DNA of 64,000 nucleotides from Singulisphaera sp. GP187. Its GTDB lineage: Bacteria; Planctomycetota; Phycisphaerae; Phycisphaerales; SM1A02. Made by a program: the position numbers and the translations under genes. This document shows positions 1 to 8,073 of the stretch, piece after piece. The stretch spans positions 124,001-188,000 of the forward strand of contig CAMBOV010000002.1 of assembly GCA_945869475.1 (NCBI GenBank), in the 5' to 3' direction. Below the pieces are notes generated by a model. The model was given only the letters and a program-made list of their open reading frames with translations. It searched no databases and was not told the origin of the DNA. Position 1 is the first letter of the stretch, and each line of letters begins with the position of its first letter.

Positions 1-660
1 GAGTTCTTGCTCAGCGAGATGTCGCGACTGACGATCTGCGATCGACGGGCGATGAACCTCGCAGACGTTGCGGCTGCGTGGAATCCGAAGGAGCTCGCGA
101 GTGAAGCGGTCGTCACGAAGTTGCTCGCGATGGCGAGTGGGCAGGGGGGTGTGACGGCGGGCGCACAGATTGTCGCGGTGCGGGCCGTGCTCGCGATCCC
201 AGCAGATTTGCTTCCCACGGGAACACTCCCGCCAACGCCGGTGGTGTTTGAGATCACGGCGGTGCCATCCAAGATGGCTTATGACCTCAAGGCGTTTTCG
301 GTCGCCCCAGGGCAAGTCGTGCAGATCAATTTTCATAATCCAGACGCCCTTGAACACAACCTGCTCGTCGTTGCGCCTGGCGCGCTCGCCGAGATGGGGG
401 TTGCAGGCGACCGAATGGGCACCTCACCAGATGGCAAACTCAAGGAATTCGTGCCATCCTCACCGAAAGTCTTGGCAGTCATGGGGATAGTCGAACCAGG
501 AAAGTCGCAGACATTCTGGTTTATCGCCCCGCAGAAGCCTGGAACCTATCCATATGTCTGCACCTATCCCAGCCACTGGCGCACGATGAACGGCAAGATG
601 AAGGTTGTGGCACCGCCGCAACCCGCGCAAACACCGCCGCAACCCGTTGCTGCTCCCTAG
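1..660 (+). CDS. Cupredoxin-domain C-terminus of a larger exported protein (5' partial)
   Basis: The frame is open to the left edge of the window, so this is only the C-terminal end of a longer protein. The first part (about 70 residues) is helical, like the end of a HEAT-repeat or membrane-dehydrogenase region. The next 125 residues form a type I copper (azurin/plastocyanin-like) domain. Counting from base 7, likely copper ligands are H117 (in ALEHN), C185 and H190 (in YVCTYPSHW), and M194 or M198. The protein ends in a Pro/Gln-rich tail. In planctomycetes such domains often close very large PVC-type membrane-bound dehydrogenases, where the copper centre would pass electrons in the periplasm. 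That parent identity is inference, since the catalytic part lies outside the window. It is convergent with the glycosyltransferase gene and overlaps it by 4 bases. Confidence 0.8.
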   Translation, partial: EFLLSEMSRLTICDRRAMNLADVAAAWNPKELASEAVVTKLLAMASGQGGVTAGAQIVAVRAVLAIPADLLPTGTLPPTPVVFEITAVPSKMAYDLKAFSVAPGQVVQINFHNPDALEHNLLVVAPGALAEMGVAGDRMGTSPDGKLKEFVPSSPKVLAVMGIVEPGKSQTFWFIAPQKPGTYPYVCTYPSHWRTMNGKMKVVAPPQPAQTPPQPVAAP

Positions 661-1610
661 CTTCTGTCGAATCCAACCTTGGATCGAATGACGAATGGTT
701 TACGGTCGGTGATGCCGTTGAGGGCATCCGAGAGCAGTTCGAGGGTCAGCCCGCTCGCAAGCAACAGAAGCGCACTCAAGAAGAACATGATCGCGAGCAG
801 AAATGGCGGACGGGTTCCCAAGTCGATGCCAACAAAGAACTTATCCCACAAGAGAAACGGCATCAGCACACAATCAACCGCGAGCAGAGCGAAGGCGACG
901 CGGCCGAAGAGATAAATCGGTCGGCTTCGAAAACTTCCCTCAAACCAGAGCAAGACGATGTCGAAGAGCACATCGAGGGTTCGGGTGATTCCATAATGGC
1001 TTGTGCCGGCGAACCGCGGTGGGGCAGTCACAAACACTTCGCCAACCCGTCCTCCACGAAGTGCAACAAGTGCGGGCAGCAGTCGGTGCTGACCCGAGCG
1101 CAACCGAAGCGAGCGCGCGAGATCGCCACGAACTGCCTTGAATCCCCCCATGTCACGCACCTCGCACCGCGAAACCCACCGCAGAAGGGCGTTGGCGATG
1201 AACGAAGGAAACCGGCGAAACAAGAGACTCTCCACTCGGTCTCGCCGACTGCCCGAGACGAGATCGAATCCATCTCCCATCGCCGAGATCAAGAGGTGAA
1301 TCTCTTCGGGTGGGTGCTGCAGATCTCCGTCCATGATGACAACGACCTCTCCAGTGCTCTCTTGCAATCCAGCAAGAAGTGCCCCACATTGACCGACATT
1401 GCGAGCAAGAAAGATGCAACGAAGGGTCGGCGCGCTCTGCACAAGCCGTTCGAGGATCGCCTCTGTCTGGTCAGTTGATCCATCAGAAACCACCACGATT
1501 TCATGTGTGTGACCCATCGCCCGCAGCGCAGCATCGGTTCGCCGAACAAACTCCTCAGCGCACGCAGCCTCGTTGTGCATTGGACAGACGATGCTGATAT
1601 GTGGAGCCAT
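657..1610 (-). CDS. Family 2 glycosyltransferase, polyprenyl-phosphate type (GtrB/DPM1-like)
   Basis: This 317-residue protein has an N-terminal GT-A fold with VVSDGSTDQT (nucleotide binding) and MDGDLQHPPEEI (the DXD-like metal and sugar-phosphate motif typical of DPM1/GtrB/ArnC enzymes). Two C-terminal hydrophobic segments (around residues 225-250 and 265-295) match the membrane anchor of bactoprenol glycosyltransferases. Family members move a sugar from a nucleotide donor to undecaprenyl or dolichyl phosphate at the inner face of the membrane. The ATG at 1610 gives a natural start (MAPHISIVCPMHNE). It is divergent from the nucleotide-sugar dehydrogenase gene, which fits a shared role in surface glycan synthesis. 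The exact sugar cannot be read from the sequence. Confidence 0.88.
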   Translation of the reverse strand: MAPHISIVCPMHNEAACAEEFVRRTDAALRAMGHTHEIVVVSDGSTDQTEAILERLVQSAPTLRCIFLARNVGQCGALLAGLQESTGEVVVIMDGDLQHPPEEIHLLISAMGDGFDLVSGSRRDRVESLLFRRFPSFIANALLRWVSRCEVRDMGGFKAVRGDLARSLRLRSGQHRLLPALVALRGGRVGEVFVTAPPRFAGTSHYGITRTLDVLFDIVLLWFEGSFRSRPIYLFGRVAFALLAVDCVLMPFLLWDKFFVGIDLGTRPPFLLAIMFFLSALLLLASGLTLELLSDALNGITDRKPFVIRSKVGFDRS

Positions 1611-1625
1611 GCATGAGGCATAGTA

Positions 1626-3074
1626 ATGAGGCGAATTGCCCCTTCACCCTGTGCTATTCTGCGAAACCCAAGAAATCGCACCATGACGACTACTCCACAT
1701 TCTCCCGCCGTTGCTCCTTCTGCACCGAAGAGGCCGTCCACGATGAGCGCGACTGCTGCAACCCTTCTTCAACGAATCGAAAACAAGACTGCCACGATCG
1801 CGGTCGTTGGCTTGGGATACGTCGGGCTTCCGCTCGTGCGCGCGATTCGCGAGAGCGGCTATCCAGTCATCGGCTTCGACGTTGATCAGCGAAAGATCGA
1901 CGCCCTCAACAGTGGCACTCGGTACATCTTGCATCTCGGTGATGACTTCTTCAGCACGCTGAAAGCCGATGCGAACTTCACGCCGACATCTGACCCAAAA
2001 GACCTTGGCAAGGCTGACCTTGTTGTGCTCTGTGTTCCGACACCACTCGGACTGCACCACGAGCCCGACCTCACCTACGTAATGGAGAGCACCAAGACTG
2101 CTGCAGCGTCGCTGCGAAAGGGTCAGCTCGTCGTGCTCGAATCGACGACCTATCCCGGCACGACGCGTGATGAGATGAAGCCGATCCTCGATGCTCGAGG
2201 ACTGAAGTGCGGCGAGGAGTACTTCTTGGCCTACAGCCCAGAGCGCGAAGATCCGGGCAGTTTCGGTCGAAGTGCGCAGCACATTCCAAAGCTCGTGGGT
2301 GGAGTGGATGACGTCTCGACAGATCTTGCGATGGCCTTCTACACGCGCGTCGTGAAATCAGCTCATCGCGTCTCGACGGCTGAGATCGCCGAGAGCGCCA
2401 AGTTGCTCGAAAACATTTACCGCGCAGTGAACATCGCACTCGTCAACGAGATGAAGGTTGTCTTGACCGACATGAACATCGATATCTGGGAAGTCATCGC
2501 TGCGGCAAGCACGAAACCCTTTGGATTCCAACCGTTTTACCCAGGCCCAGGTCTTGGTGGACACTGCATTCCGATCGATCCCTACTACCTCACGTGGAAG
2601 GCGCGCGAAGTTGGACGCAACACGCGCTTCATCGAGTTGGCCGGTGAAGTCAACACCTCGATGCCGCACTACGTCATCGAACGAACGCAACATGCGCTCA
2701 ACGGTCACACGAAGTCGATCAAGGCGTCGAACATTCTCGTGCTCGGGATCGCCTATAAGAAGAACATCGATGATCCGCGCGAGAGTCCATCCGCTGAGAT
2801 CATTGAATTGTTGCGCGACCGCGGAGCGATCGTCACCTATCACGATCCCCATCTCGCGAACTTTCCTGCGATGCGCAAGTACCGCACGAATCTCTCTTCG
2901 GTCGCGTTGACCCCTGCGACAATCGCAGCGAGCGATTGCGTGCTCATCTTGACCGACCACGATGCCGTCGATTACGCGTTGCTCGGACAACACGCGAAGC
3001 TCGTGGTCGACACGCGCAATGCGATGGCGACCGTTCCCACCAGTATGATCAAGTGCGAAATCGTGAAGTCGTAG
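1626..3074 (+). CDS. UDP-N-acetylhexosamine/UDP-glucose 6-dehydrogenase family protein (WecC/WbpA type)
   Basis: This NAD-dependent nucleotide-sugar dehydrogenase converts a UDP-hexose or UDP-HexNAc to the uronic acid. The Rossmann motif VVGLGYVGLPL starts near residue 60. The catalytic cysteine is C314 in LGGHCIPIDPYY, and the C-terminal UDP-binding domain has GIAYKKNIDDPRESPS. The PFYPGPGLGGHCIPIDPYY context resembles the WbpA/WecC (UDP-HexNAc) branch more than plain UDP-glucose dehydrogenase. The start is uncertain. The longest frame gives 482 residues, but ATG at 1683 or at 1743 (MSATAATLLQ) leaves a more normal N-terminus. Three small membrane-anchored genes follow closely on the same strand, the first 15 bases downstream. 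Confidence 0.9.
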   Translation: MRRIAPSPCAILRNPRNRTMTTTPHSPAVAPSAPKRPSTMSATAATLLQRIENKTATIAVVGLGYVGLPLVRAIRESGYPVIGFDVDQRKIDALNSGTRYILHLGDDFFSTLKADANFTPTSDPKDLGKADLVVLCVPTPLGLHHEPDLTYVMESTKTAAASLRKGQLVVLESTTYPGTTRDEMKPILDARGLKCGEEYFLAYSPEREDPGSFGRSAQHIPKLVGGVDDVSTDLAMAFYTRVVKSAHRVSTAEIAESAKLLENIYRAVNIALVNEMKVVLTDMNIDIWEVIAAASTKPFGFQPFYPGPGLGGHCIPIDPYYLTWKAREVGRNTRFIELAGEVNTSMPHYVIERTQHALNGHTKSIKASNILVLGIAYKKNIDDPRESPSAEIIELLRDRGAIVTYHDPHLANFPAMRKYRTNLSSVALTPATIAASDCVLILTDHDAVDYALLGQHAKLVVDTRNAMATVPTSMIKCEIVKS

Positions 3075-3089
3075 CGGAGACCAAACACA

Positions 3090-3329
3090 ATGTCGTTTCA
3101 AGCCCTTTCATCATCGAGTTGCGCGCACACACTGCGAGCCGTCGTGCTGGGATGCGTCATTGTGCTCTCAACACCATCGGCTCATGCGCAAGACGAGTCG
3201 AACGCGCCGCGCCAACCGACCGTTCGCAATCTCAGCCGTGCGTGGGTTGGATATGGTGCGATCACGATGATCGTCGTATTGGTGGTCGTGATCAGCCTCA
3301 TGCCGTCGAAACGTGGACATCAGGAGTAG
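3090..3329 (+). CDS. Small exported or membrane protein, unknown function
   Basis: This is a 79-residue protein. The N-terminal hydrophobic segment (residues about 15-32) ends in SAHAQ, which fits a signal peptidase I site. A second segment (AITMIVVLVVVISLM, about 57-72) is followed by a short basic tail, so the mature protein would be a tiny one-pass membrane protein. A GGAG-type ribosome site lies about 10 bases before the ATG. It is 15 bases downstream of the nucleotide-sugar dehydrogenase and 6 bases before the next gene, so it is probably cotranscribed. I recognise no family. Confidence 0.65.
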   Translation: MSFQALSSSSCAHTLRAVVLGCVIVLSTPSAHAQDESNAPRQPTVRNLSRAWVGYGAITMIVVLVVVISLMPSKRGHQE

Positions 3330-3335
3330 CGCACA

Positions 3336-3647
3336 ATGAAACTGAATCGCCGATCACGAATCGCAGCGCTCTTCGCCTTGAACGCACTGCTGCTCGTGAC
3401 GATCGTTGCACTGCCACTCGCGCGAAGTGCGGATGGCCAAGCTGGATTCGTCTCGCGCGGGCGCGCGACCTATTCAATGTCAGGGGGGGGCATCCCAGCG
3501 ACTGGGATGGGTGCGCTCTACATCGTCGATGAGACGCACGAAGAGATGATCGGCGTCGTGTGGAATGAGAAGACCAAGTCGATCAGCTCGTTTGGATATC
3601 GAAACCTCGCCGCCGATAGTGCCGCATCTTCGCGGGTGAGACCATGA
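3336..3647 (+). CDS. Small membrane-anchored protein, paralogue of the next gene
   Basis: This is a 103-residue protein with an N-terminal membrane segment (ALFALNALLLVTIVALPL) and a short extracytoplasmic domain. The domain includes ALYIVDETHEEMIGV and a final RNLAAD. The next gene has a matching arrangement (CIYLLDNRTESLMIY and VENLPALF), so the two appear to be tandem paralogues. AGGAG about 10 bases upstream supports the ATG at 3336. Its stop overlaps the next start as ATGA, which implies translational coupling. The pattern 'Y-x-LD-x-x-T-x-x-x-x' looks like one strand pair of a beta-propeller or beta-sheet unit. That reading is an inference, and the function is unknown. Confidence 0.6.
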   Translation: MKLNRRSRIAALFALNALLLVTIVALPLARSADGQAGFVSRGRATYSMSGGGIPATGMGALYIVDETHEEMIGVVWNEKTKSISSFGYRNLAADSAASSRVRP

Positions 3648-3967
3648 CCAGTGTCAAACTCGAATGGACGCTCGCGAGTGGAGCCTGCGTGCTCGTCACC
3701 ATCTTGGTGATGCTCTTTCTTCGACCGATCGAACAGAGTGCGCGCGCTGGTGACTCGACAAGCCCTGCGCCAAACGGCATCGGTGTGATCACCCTCGCCA
3801 ATGGCGATGGACCCGACAACCGTCCTCATGAGTGCATTTACCTGCTCGACAACCGAACGGAGTCGCTGATGATCTATTCAGTCGAAGTCGCTGGTGGGGG
3901 ACGAAGCATGATCCTTCGCACCGTCGAAAATCTGCCAGCGCTCTTTCGATCTGCGCGACCGCGCTGA
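3644..3967 (+). CDS. Small membrane-anchored protein, paralogue of the preceding gene
   Basis: This is a 107-residue protein with one N-terminal membrane segment (SGACVLVTILVMLFL) and a short soluble domain carrying CIYLLDNRTESLMIYSVE. It resembles the 103-residue product encoded just upstream in length, topology and the YxxD-x-x-T core, which suggests local duplication. The start ATG overlaps the upstream stop (ATGA). It ends 4 bases before deoC. I know of no assigned function. The position after a nucleotide-sugar dehydrogenase hints at an envelope role, but nothing in the sequence proves it. Confidence 0.6.
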   Translation: MTSVKLEWTLASGACVLVTILVMLFLRPIEQSARAGDSTSPAPNGIGVITLANGDGPDNRPHECIYLLDNRTESLMIYSVEVAGGGRSMILRTVENLPALFRSARPR

Positions 3968-3971
3968 CATC

Positions 3972-4940
3972 ATGCGCGACCGTCCCGTCGAAAGCGTCAC
4001 AGTCATAGCGCGCGCGACACGCTTTTCCAAGCGATCCATCAAAGGCCCGTCGAAGCGGCAGGCGCTTCGGATGGCGCTCTCGATGATCGACCTCACAACC
4101 CTCGAAGGGAAAGACTCCGCTGAAAAAGTGCGCGCACTCTGTCGCAAGGCGATCGCGCCGAGTGAGTTGGCGTTCGATCCACCGCTGCCGAGTGTCGGTG
4201 CGGTGTGCGTCTATCCAGCGCTTGTGCAAGTCGCGCGTGAGGCGCTGCAGGGAAGTTGTGTAAAGGTCGCGTCGGTTGCGACTGGCTTTCCGAGCGGTCA
4301 GTATCCACTCGATGTTCGACTTGAAGATTGTCGGCGTGCCGTGCACGCGGGGGCGCATGAGATTGACATGGTGATTTCGCGCGGACTCTTTCTCGAAGGC
4401 AAGTACGACGAGATTCGCCGAGAGATTCAGCAGACACGCGCCGTCTGTCTGGCGACCGCGCCTGGGCAGAGCGCGCCGCATCTCAAGATCATTCTCGAGA
4501 CGGGCGAACTTGGAACACTCGACTCGATTCGTCGAGCAAGTGATCTTGCAATCGATGCAGCGGTGAGTGTGCCGGGCGCCGCTGCCCCCGCAGATGGCGA
4601 TGTGTTCATTAAGACATCCACTGGAAAGGTGCAACCAGCTGCAACGATGCCGGTGACACTCGTGATGCTCGAAGCAATTCGCGATCACTTTCTCGCAACG
4701 GGCACGCGCATCGGCATGAAGCCCGCGGGAGGAATTCGCACGGCGAAGAGTGCCATCGCCTACCTCGTGATGGTGAAAGAGACTCTCGGCGAAGAGTGGC
4801 TCACTCCATCGCTCTTTCGATTTGGTGCGTCGACACTCGCCAATGATGTGATTCGGCAACTCCTCCGCCTCGAACTTCCAAGCGCGCTTGATGTTGGTGG
4901 CGGCGTTCGGTACGCAGCCTCGTACGACCCCAGTGAGTGA
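3972..4940 (+). CDS. deoC: Deoxyribose-phosphate aldolase
   Basis: This class I aldolase cleaves 2-deoxyribose-5-phosphate to glyceraldehyde-3-phosphate and acetaldehyde in deoxynucleoside catabolism. The Schiff-base lysine is K214 in DVFIKTSTGK. The partner lysine is K250 in MKPAGGIR, and the acid residue is D132 in HEIDMVISRG. At 322 residues it is longer than the usual 220-260 because of a basic N-terminal extension of about 35 residues. An internal ATG at 4071 (MALSMIDLTTLE) would remove the extension. No other deoxynucleoside genes lie nearby. The acetaldehyde it makes could feed aldehyde dehydrogenases, but the ALDH pair at 15-17 kb is too far away to infer a link. Confidence 0.93.
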   Translation: MRDRPVESVTVIARATRFSKRSIKGPSKRQALRMALSMIDLTTLEGKDSAEKVRALCRKAIAPSELAFDPPLPSVGAVCVYPALVQVAREALQGSCVKVASVATGFPSGQYPLDVRLEDCRRAVHAGAHEIDMVISRGLFLEGKYDEIRREIQQTRAVCLATAPGQSAPHLKIILETGELGTLDSIRRASDLAIDAAVSVPGAAAPADGDVFIKTSTGKVQPAATMPVTLVMLEAIRDHFLATGTRIGMKPAGGIRTAKSAIAYLVMVKETLGEEWLTPSLFRFGASTLANDVIRQLLRLELPSALDVGGGVRYAASYDPSE

Positions 4941-4958
4941 AGCGCCGAGTGCCCGGGG

Positions 4959-7595
4959 TTACAGCGTGCCCCACGACGCCAAGACGATCGCGAGATCCGA
5001 TCCATCGACGATGCCATCTCGATTGACATCGGCGATCGACTGACTCTCTGCCCACGCTGCGAGAAGTGCCGCGAGGTCTGCACCCTCGACACTGCCGTTG
5101 AGATCGATATCTCCAGCAGCGCGCTCGCATCGATCGGATGAACCATCACTGTCAACATCTGCCAGGCGAAGTTCGATGCGGGCATCTCCAACGGCAACTC
5201 CGGCGCGAATGTCGCGTGGTGCCCCCACGGCGCAGTACTCATCGCGAAGCGACACGGCGAATCCAGAACGCGCTGGAAGTGTTCGTGTCCACGCAGTGCC
5301 GTCACGCACGAACAATTCGTGCGTGCCACTGGTTTCGACGGTGCGCAGTGATCCGACCATCAACTGGTCGCCATCGAGCGAGACACGCGATCCAAACTTC
5401 TGGAGTGGCGTGGCCTGCTGTGGAAGCACACTCGCACCGACAATCCACGATGATCCTGGTGCCCCAACACGTTCGAGCATGTAGACCGCGCCACTCTCGA
5501 TGCCAACGGCAATACCTGCGCCGGGCGATCCAAGTGCGATGCGTTCTCCATCGGTCGAGACGGTGCTGCCTGCACGTCCCGCGGTTGATGGAAGACCGGT
5601 GAGGCGCGCAGCGTTTTGCCAGACGTTCGAGATTCGCGATGAGACGTAGGCGGCGCCAGTTTCGACATTGCTTGCATTCACAACGTACGGCGCGCCGACG
5701 ACGATGACATCGTTCGCAATCGCCACGGCGAATCCAAAACTTCCTTGATTCGTCGCGTCGAGTGGGGAGAGCGTCTTGACGAGCGTCCACGTCGAGCCGA
5801 GGCGTTCATACACATACGCGCGGCCACGCTGCGGTTGACCTGTTGTGACGGGCACCTCTGGACTTCCAACGACGAGCACATTGCCGCGCAGTGCAACGGA
5901 TGCGCCGAATCCGCCCGACGTCATCGGTGTCGGCGAGATCAGCGTTGCGACCAACTGCCAGGGTGCACCAGTGGATGACGCCGCGAAGATTGTGACGTCG
6001 CCCGCGGCATTGAACCCCTGCACATCGCGAGCGATACTTCCGATGGCGATGAACGCACCGTCGACCGCAACGGCGCGACCAAACAGGTCGATCTCACTTG
6101 GATTCACATGGCGAAGTGTTGTGACGAACTGAGGAATGTTTGCGGTGATCGAATAGACCGCCGCGCTGCCAGCAAAGTTGGCTCCGACATCATCGCCGTA
6201 CGCGCCCACGACGGCGGTACGACCATCGGTGTCAACTGCGAAACCGTAGTAGTTGTCGGGCACGAGTGTCGGCGATGACAATCCTGTCACGACTCCACCC
6301 GCGCAGAGAAAGCGCGCTGCGTCGAGACAGAGTGGTGTGGTCGCGAGGTCGCATGCGTCGAGAAGTCCGTTGCCATCGCAATCACTCGCCGAGCCCGCCG
6401 CGAGTTGCGTGATGTCGATGCGGCCATCGCCGTCGCAGTCACCAAAGGCGTCAGGGGGGACCGAACATCGAAAACCGCGGATGGATGGATAAGTCGTGAC
6501 GATCGTGCCTGCGTTATCGCGTCCAGGATCTGTACCAACGCTCGCGACGCCGGTGGGGGTGTTGTTGAAATTGACGAGTGGATTTGAAAAGTTGTCGATG
6601 CGCGATCCCGGTGCGTAGGCCATCACCGTTCGATATTGTGTTCCGCTTGATCCGTTGAATCGGTGACCGAGAGACTTGGGAAAGACTCCGCCGCTTGTGC
6701 AACCACCGCCGTCGTTGGGAGCGTGGCAGCATCCCATGTTGTGGCCGAGTTCATGGGCGAGTGTTTGGCTCGAGAGGCATCCCCACGCGGTCACGCTGAA
6801 ACCAATCCCAGATGATGAGACATCATTGGATGGCAAGAGATATGCGATGCCGCAGTACTCACCGGCGGAGCGAATCATTGCGACAAGATCGGCTCCGGCT
6901 GCATCGCGCAGAGGGTGCATCTCGTCGAGCACTCCATCGGCTGGGTTTGCGAGTGATGCGAGGTCGCTGCCAAAGCTCACCTCTTGATAGTCGACTTCCA
7001 TTTCGAAGACGACGCGAATACGTGGCGCGATCGCGCTGTTTGAGTATGCAGCGTTCGCGCTCGCCTCTGCGAGGTCGACCAGCGCGGCGAGTTGACCGAC
7101 TCCACCAGCTTCGACCCGTGCGTTGGGAGTCGTGAGAATCACCACGTCGACCGTTGGTGCATCAACGCAGCCGCCAGCGAGGCCGCCTTGTGCTTGTGGA
7201 TTGAAAGCTCCAGCCGCGAGAATGTGCTCTGGTGCTTCGACCGCGCCGGCGCACTCCTTCATTGCTTCTGGTGGAAGCGGCTCAAACTGCAGTGGCTTGC
7301 CAGTGACGCCGCGCGCTCCCCATCGCACACCCGAGCCGTCGACGAGAGTTGCCGCGAGAAATCCTCCGCGTTCAATAACGACCGCTTGAATCGGACCGAC
7401 CGAATCGTTGCCAGTAAGCACGCACGATCGACGTCCGCTCTCTCGCTCGATGACCTGTGATGAAGTGAACTCGATCTTCGTTGGCCACTGCGCGTGAAGA
7501 GCAGGCCATCCAATGTCTATGGCCGACGACTCGAATGGCGCTGCACAGGAAATTCCCGCCAAGAGAACATGGAGGGAGATTGCAAGCATCATCAC
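4959..7595 (-). CDS. Secreted zinc metalloprotease with FG-GAP-like repeats and C-terminal dockerin-like calcium repeats
   Basis: This 878-residue exported protein starts with a short signal peptide (MLAISLHVLLAGISCA). The zinc-binding motif HELGHNMGCCH spans residues 281-291 and is of the reprolysin-like/M12 metzincin type (HEXXHxxGxxH form). Residues about 375-425 carry calcium-binding aspartate loops (DCDGDGRID, DCDGNGLLD). Residues about 440-800 are repeated 'VxGAYxxD/VGSP' blades of an FG-GAP/beta-propeller type. The last 50 residues form a dockerin-type pair of EF-hand repeats (GDIDLNGSVEGADLAALLAAW and DVNRDGIVDGSDLAIVLASW), a hallmark of Phycisphaerae exported proteins. The start is GTG at 7595, overlapping the upstream stop (GTGA). 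It is probably secreted and cell-surface attached. The substrate is unknown. Confidence 0.88.
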   Translation of the reverse strand: MMMLAISLHVLLAGISCAAPFESSAIDIGWPALHAQWPTKIEFTSSQVIERESGRRSCVLTGNDSVGPIQAVVIERGGFLAATLVDGSGVRWGARGVTGKPLQFEPLPPEAMKECAGAVEAPEHILAAGAFNPQAQGGLAGGCVDAPTVDVVILTTPNARVEAGGVGQLAALVDLAEASANAAYSNSAIAPRIRVVFEMEVDYQEVSFGSDLASLANPADGVLDEMHPLRDAAGADLVAMIRSAGEYCGIAYLLPSNDVSSSGIGFSVTAWGCLSSQTLAHELGHNMGCCHAPNDGGGCTSGGVFPKSLGHRFNGSSGTQYRTVMAYAPGSRIDNFSNPLVNFNNTPTGVASVGTDPGRDNAGTIVTTYPSIRGFRCSVPPDAFGDCDGDGRIDITQLAAGSASDCDGNGLLDACDLATTPLCLDAARFLCAGGVVTGLSSPTLVPDNYYGFAVDTDGRTAVVGAYGDDVGANFAGSAAVYSITANIPQFVTTLRHVNPSEIDLFGRAVAVDGAFIAIGSIARDVQGFNAAGDVTIFAASSTGAPWQLVATLISPTPMTSGGFGASVALRGNVLVVGSPEVPVTTGQPQRGRAYVYERLGSTWTLVKTLSPLDATNQGSFGFAVAIANDVIVVGAPYVVNASNVETGAAYVSSRISNVWQNAARLTGLPSTAGRAGSTVSTDGERIALGSPGAGIAVGIESGAVYMLERVGAPGSSWIVGASVLPQQATPLQKFGSRVSLDGDQLMVGSLRTVETSGTHELFVRDGTAWTRTLPARSGFAVSLRDEYCAVGAPRDIRAGVAVGDARIELRLADVDSDGSSDRCERAAGDIDLNGSVEGADLAALLAAWAESQSIADVNRDGIVDGSDLAIVLASWGTL

Positions 7596-8038
7596 AATCT
7601 AGGCGGGAAATCGCGCGGCGCAAAAGCTTTTGGCGGATTCTTCAATCTTTCAATTGCAACGCACGCGCGTTCAACGTCTGCGAGACCCGCGCGAATGCGC
7701 CGCCATGGCGCGAAAATCGCGTCAAGCGCAGGACCGTCGGTGTGTTCGAGCACACTCGTTGGTGGAATTTTTGCAGTCGCGGCCGCTTTCGTTGCACCTT
7801 CCATTTCGCGAAGTGCTCGCTCAAGGTCAGCACGAAGACCTGCGAGTCGAAGTGCGGCTGGCCGCGCGCGCGGTTCACCTTCGGTGCGCTTCCACGATCC
7901 TTCGCGCGATGTTCGGCCACGAGGTGCTCCACGACCTCCAGTTGATCCGCCGCGCGAGCCGCCGAATCCCTCGCGTGGAGAGTCGTTGTCGGATGGATTT
8001 CCTTGCGGATAAAAGGGGCGATTGGGCGGGATGGGCAT
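7592..8038 (-). CDS. Hypothetical protein with Gly/Arg-rich linker and helical C-terminus
   Basis: This is about 148 residues from the ATG at 8038 (MPIPPNRPFYPQGN). The reading frame extends to 8104, but that would overlap the divergent transporter start. Residues about 25-55 are rich in Gly, Arg and Ser (GGSRGGSTGGRGAPRGR) and look disordered and basic. The C-terminal half (LRLAGLRADLERALREME onward) is strongly helical and may form a coiled coil. Its TGA overlaps the GTG start of the metalloprotease gene, so the two may be translationally coupled. I recognise no family. An RGG-like tract can bind RNA, but this is only a resemblance. Confidence 0.5.
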   Translation of the reverse strand: MPIPPNRPFYPQGNPSDNDSPREGFGGSRGGSTGGRGAPRGRTSREGSWKRTEGEPRARPAALRLAGLRADLERALREMEGATKAAATAKIPPTSVLEHTDGPALDAIFAPWRRIRAGLADVERACVAIERLKNPPKAFAPRDFPPRL

Positions 8039-8073
8039 CACGGCGAATCGTAGAGGCAGCGGCTCAGTGTGGT

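Noticed and set aside
3789-4859. 356-residue minus-strand frame opposite deoC
   Set aside because: Its composition is rich in Arg/His/Cys and it mirrors the conserved deoC coding frame, so it is a shadow.
7630-8073. N-terminal extension of the cation transporter frame (about 148 residues)
   Set aside because: It is antisense to the coupled small gene and the metalloprotease start, and has no membrane or CDF features. The CDF homology starts at 8074-8092.
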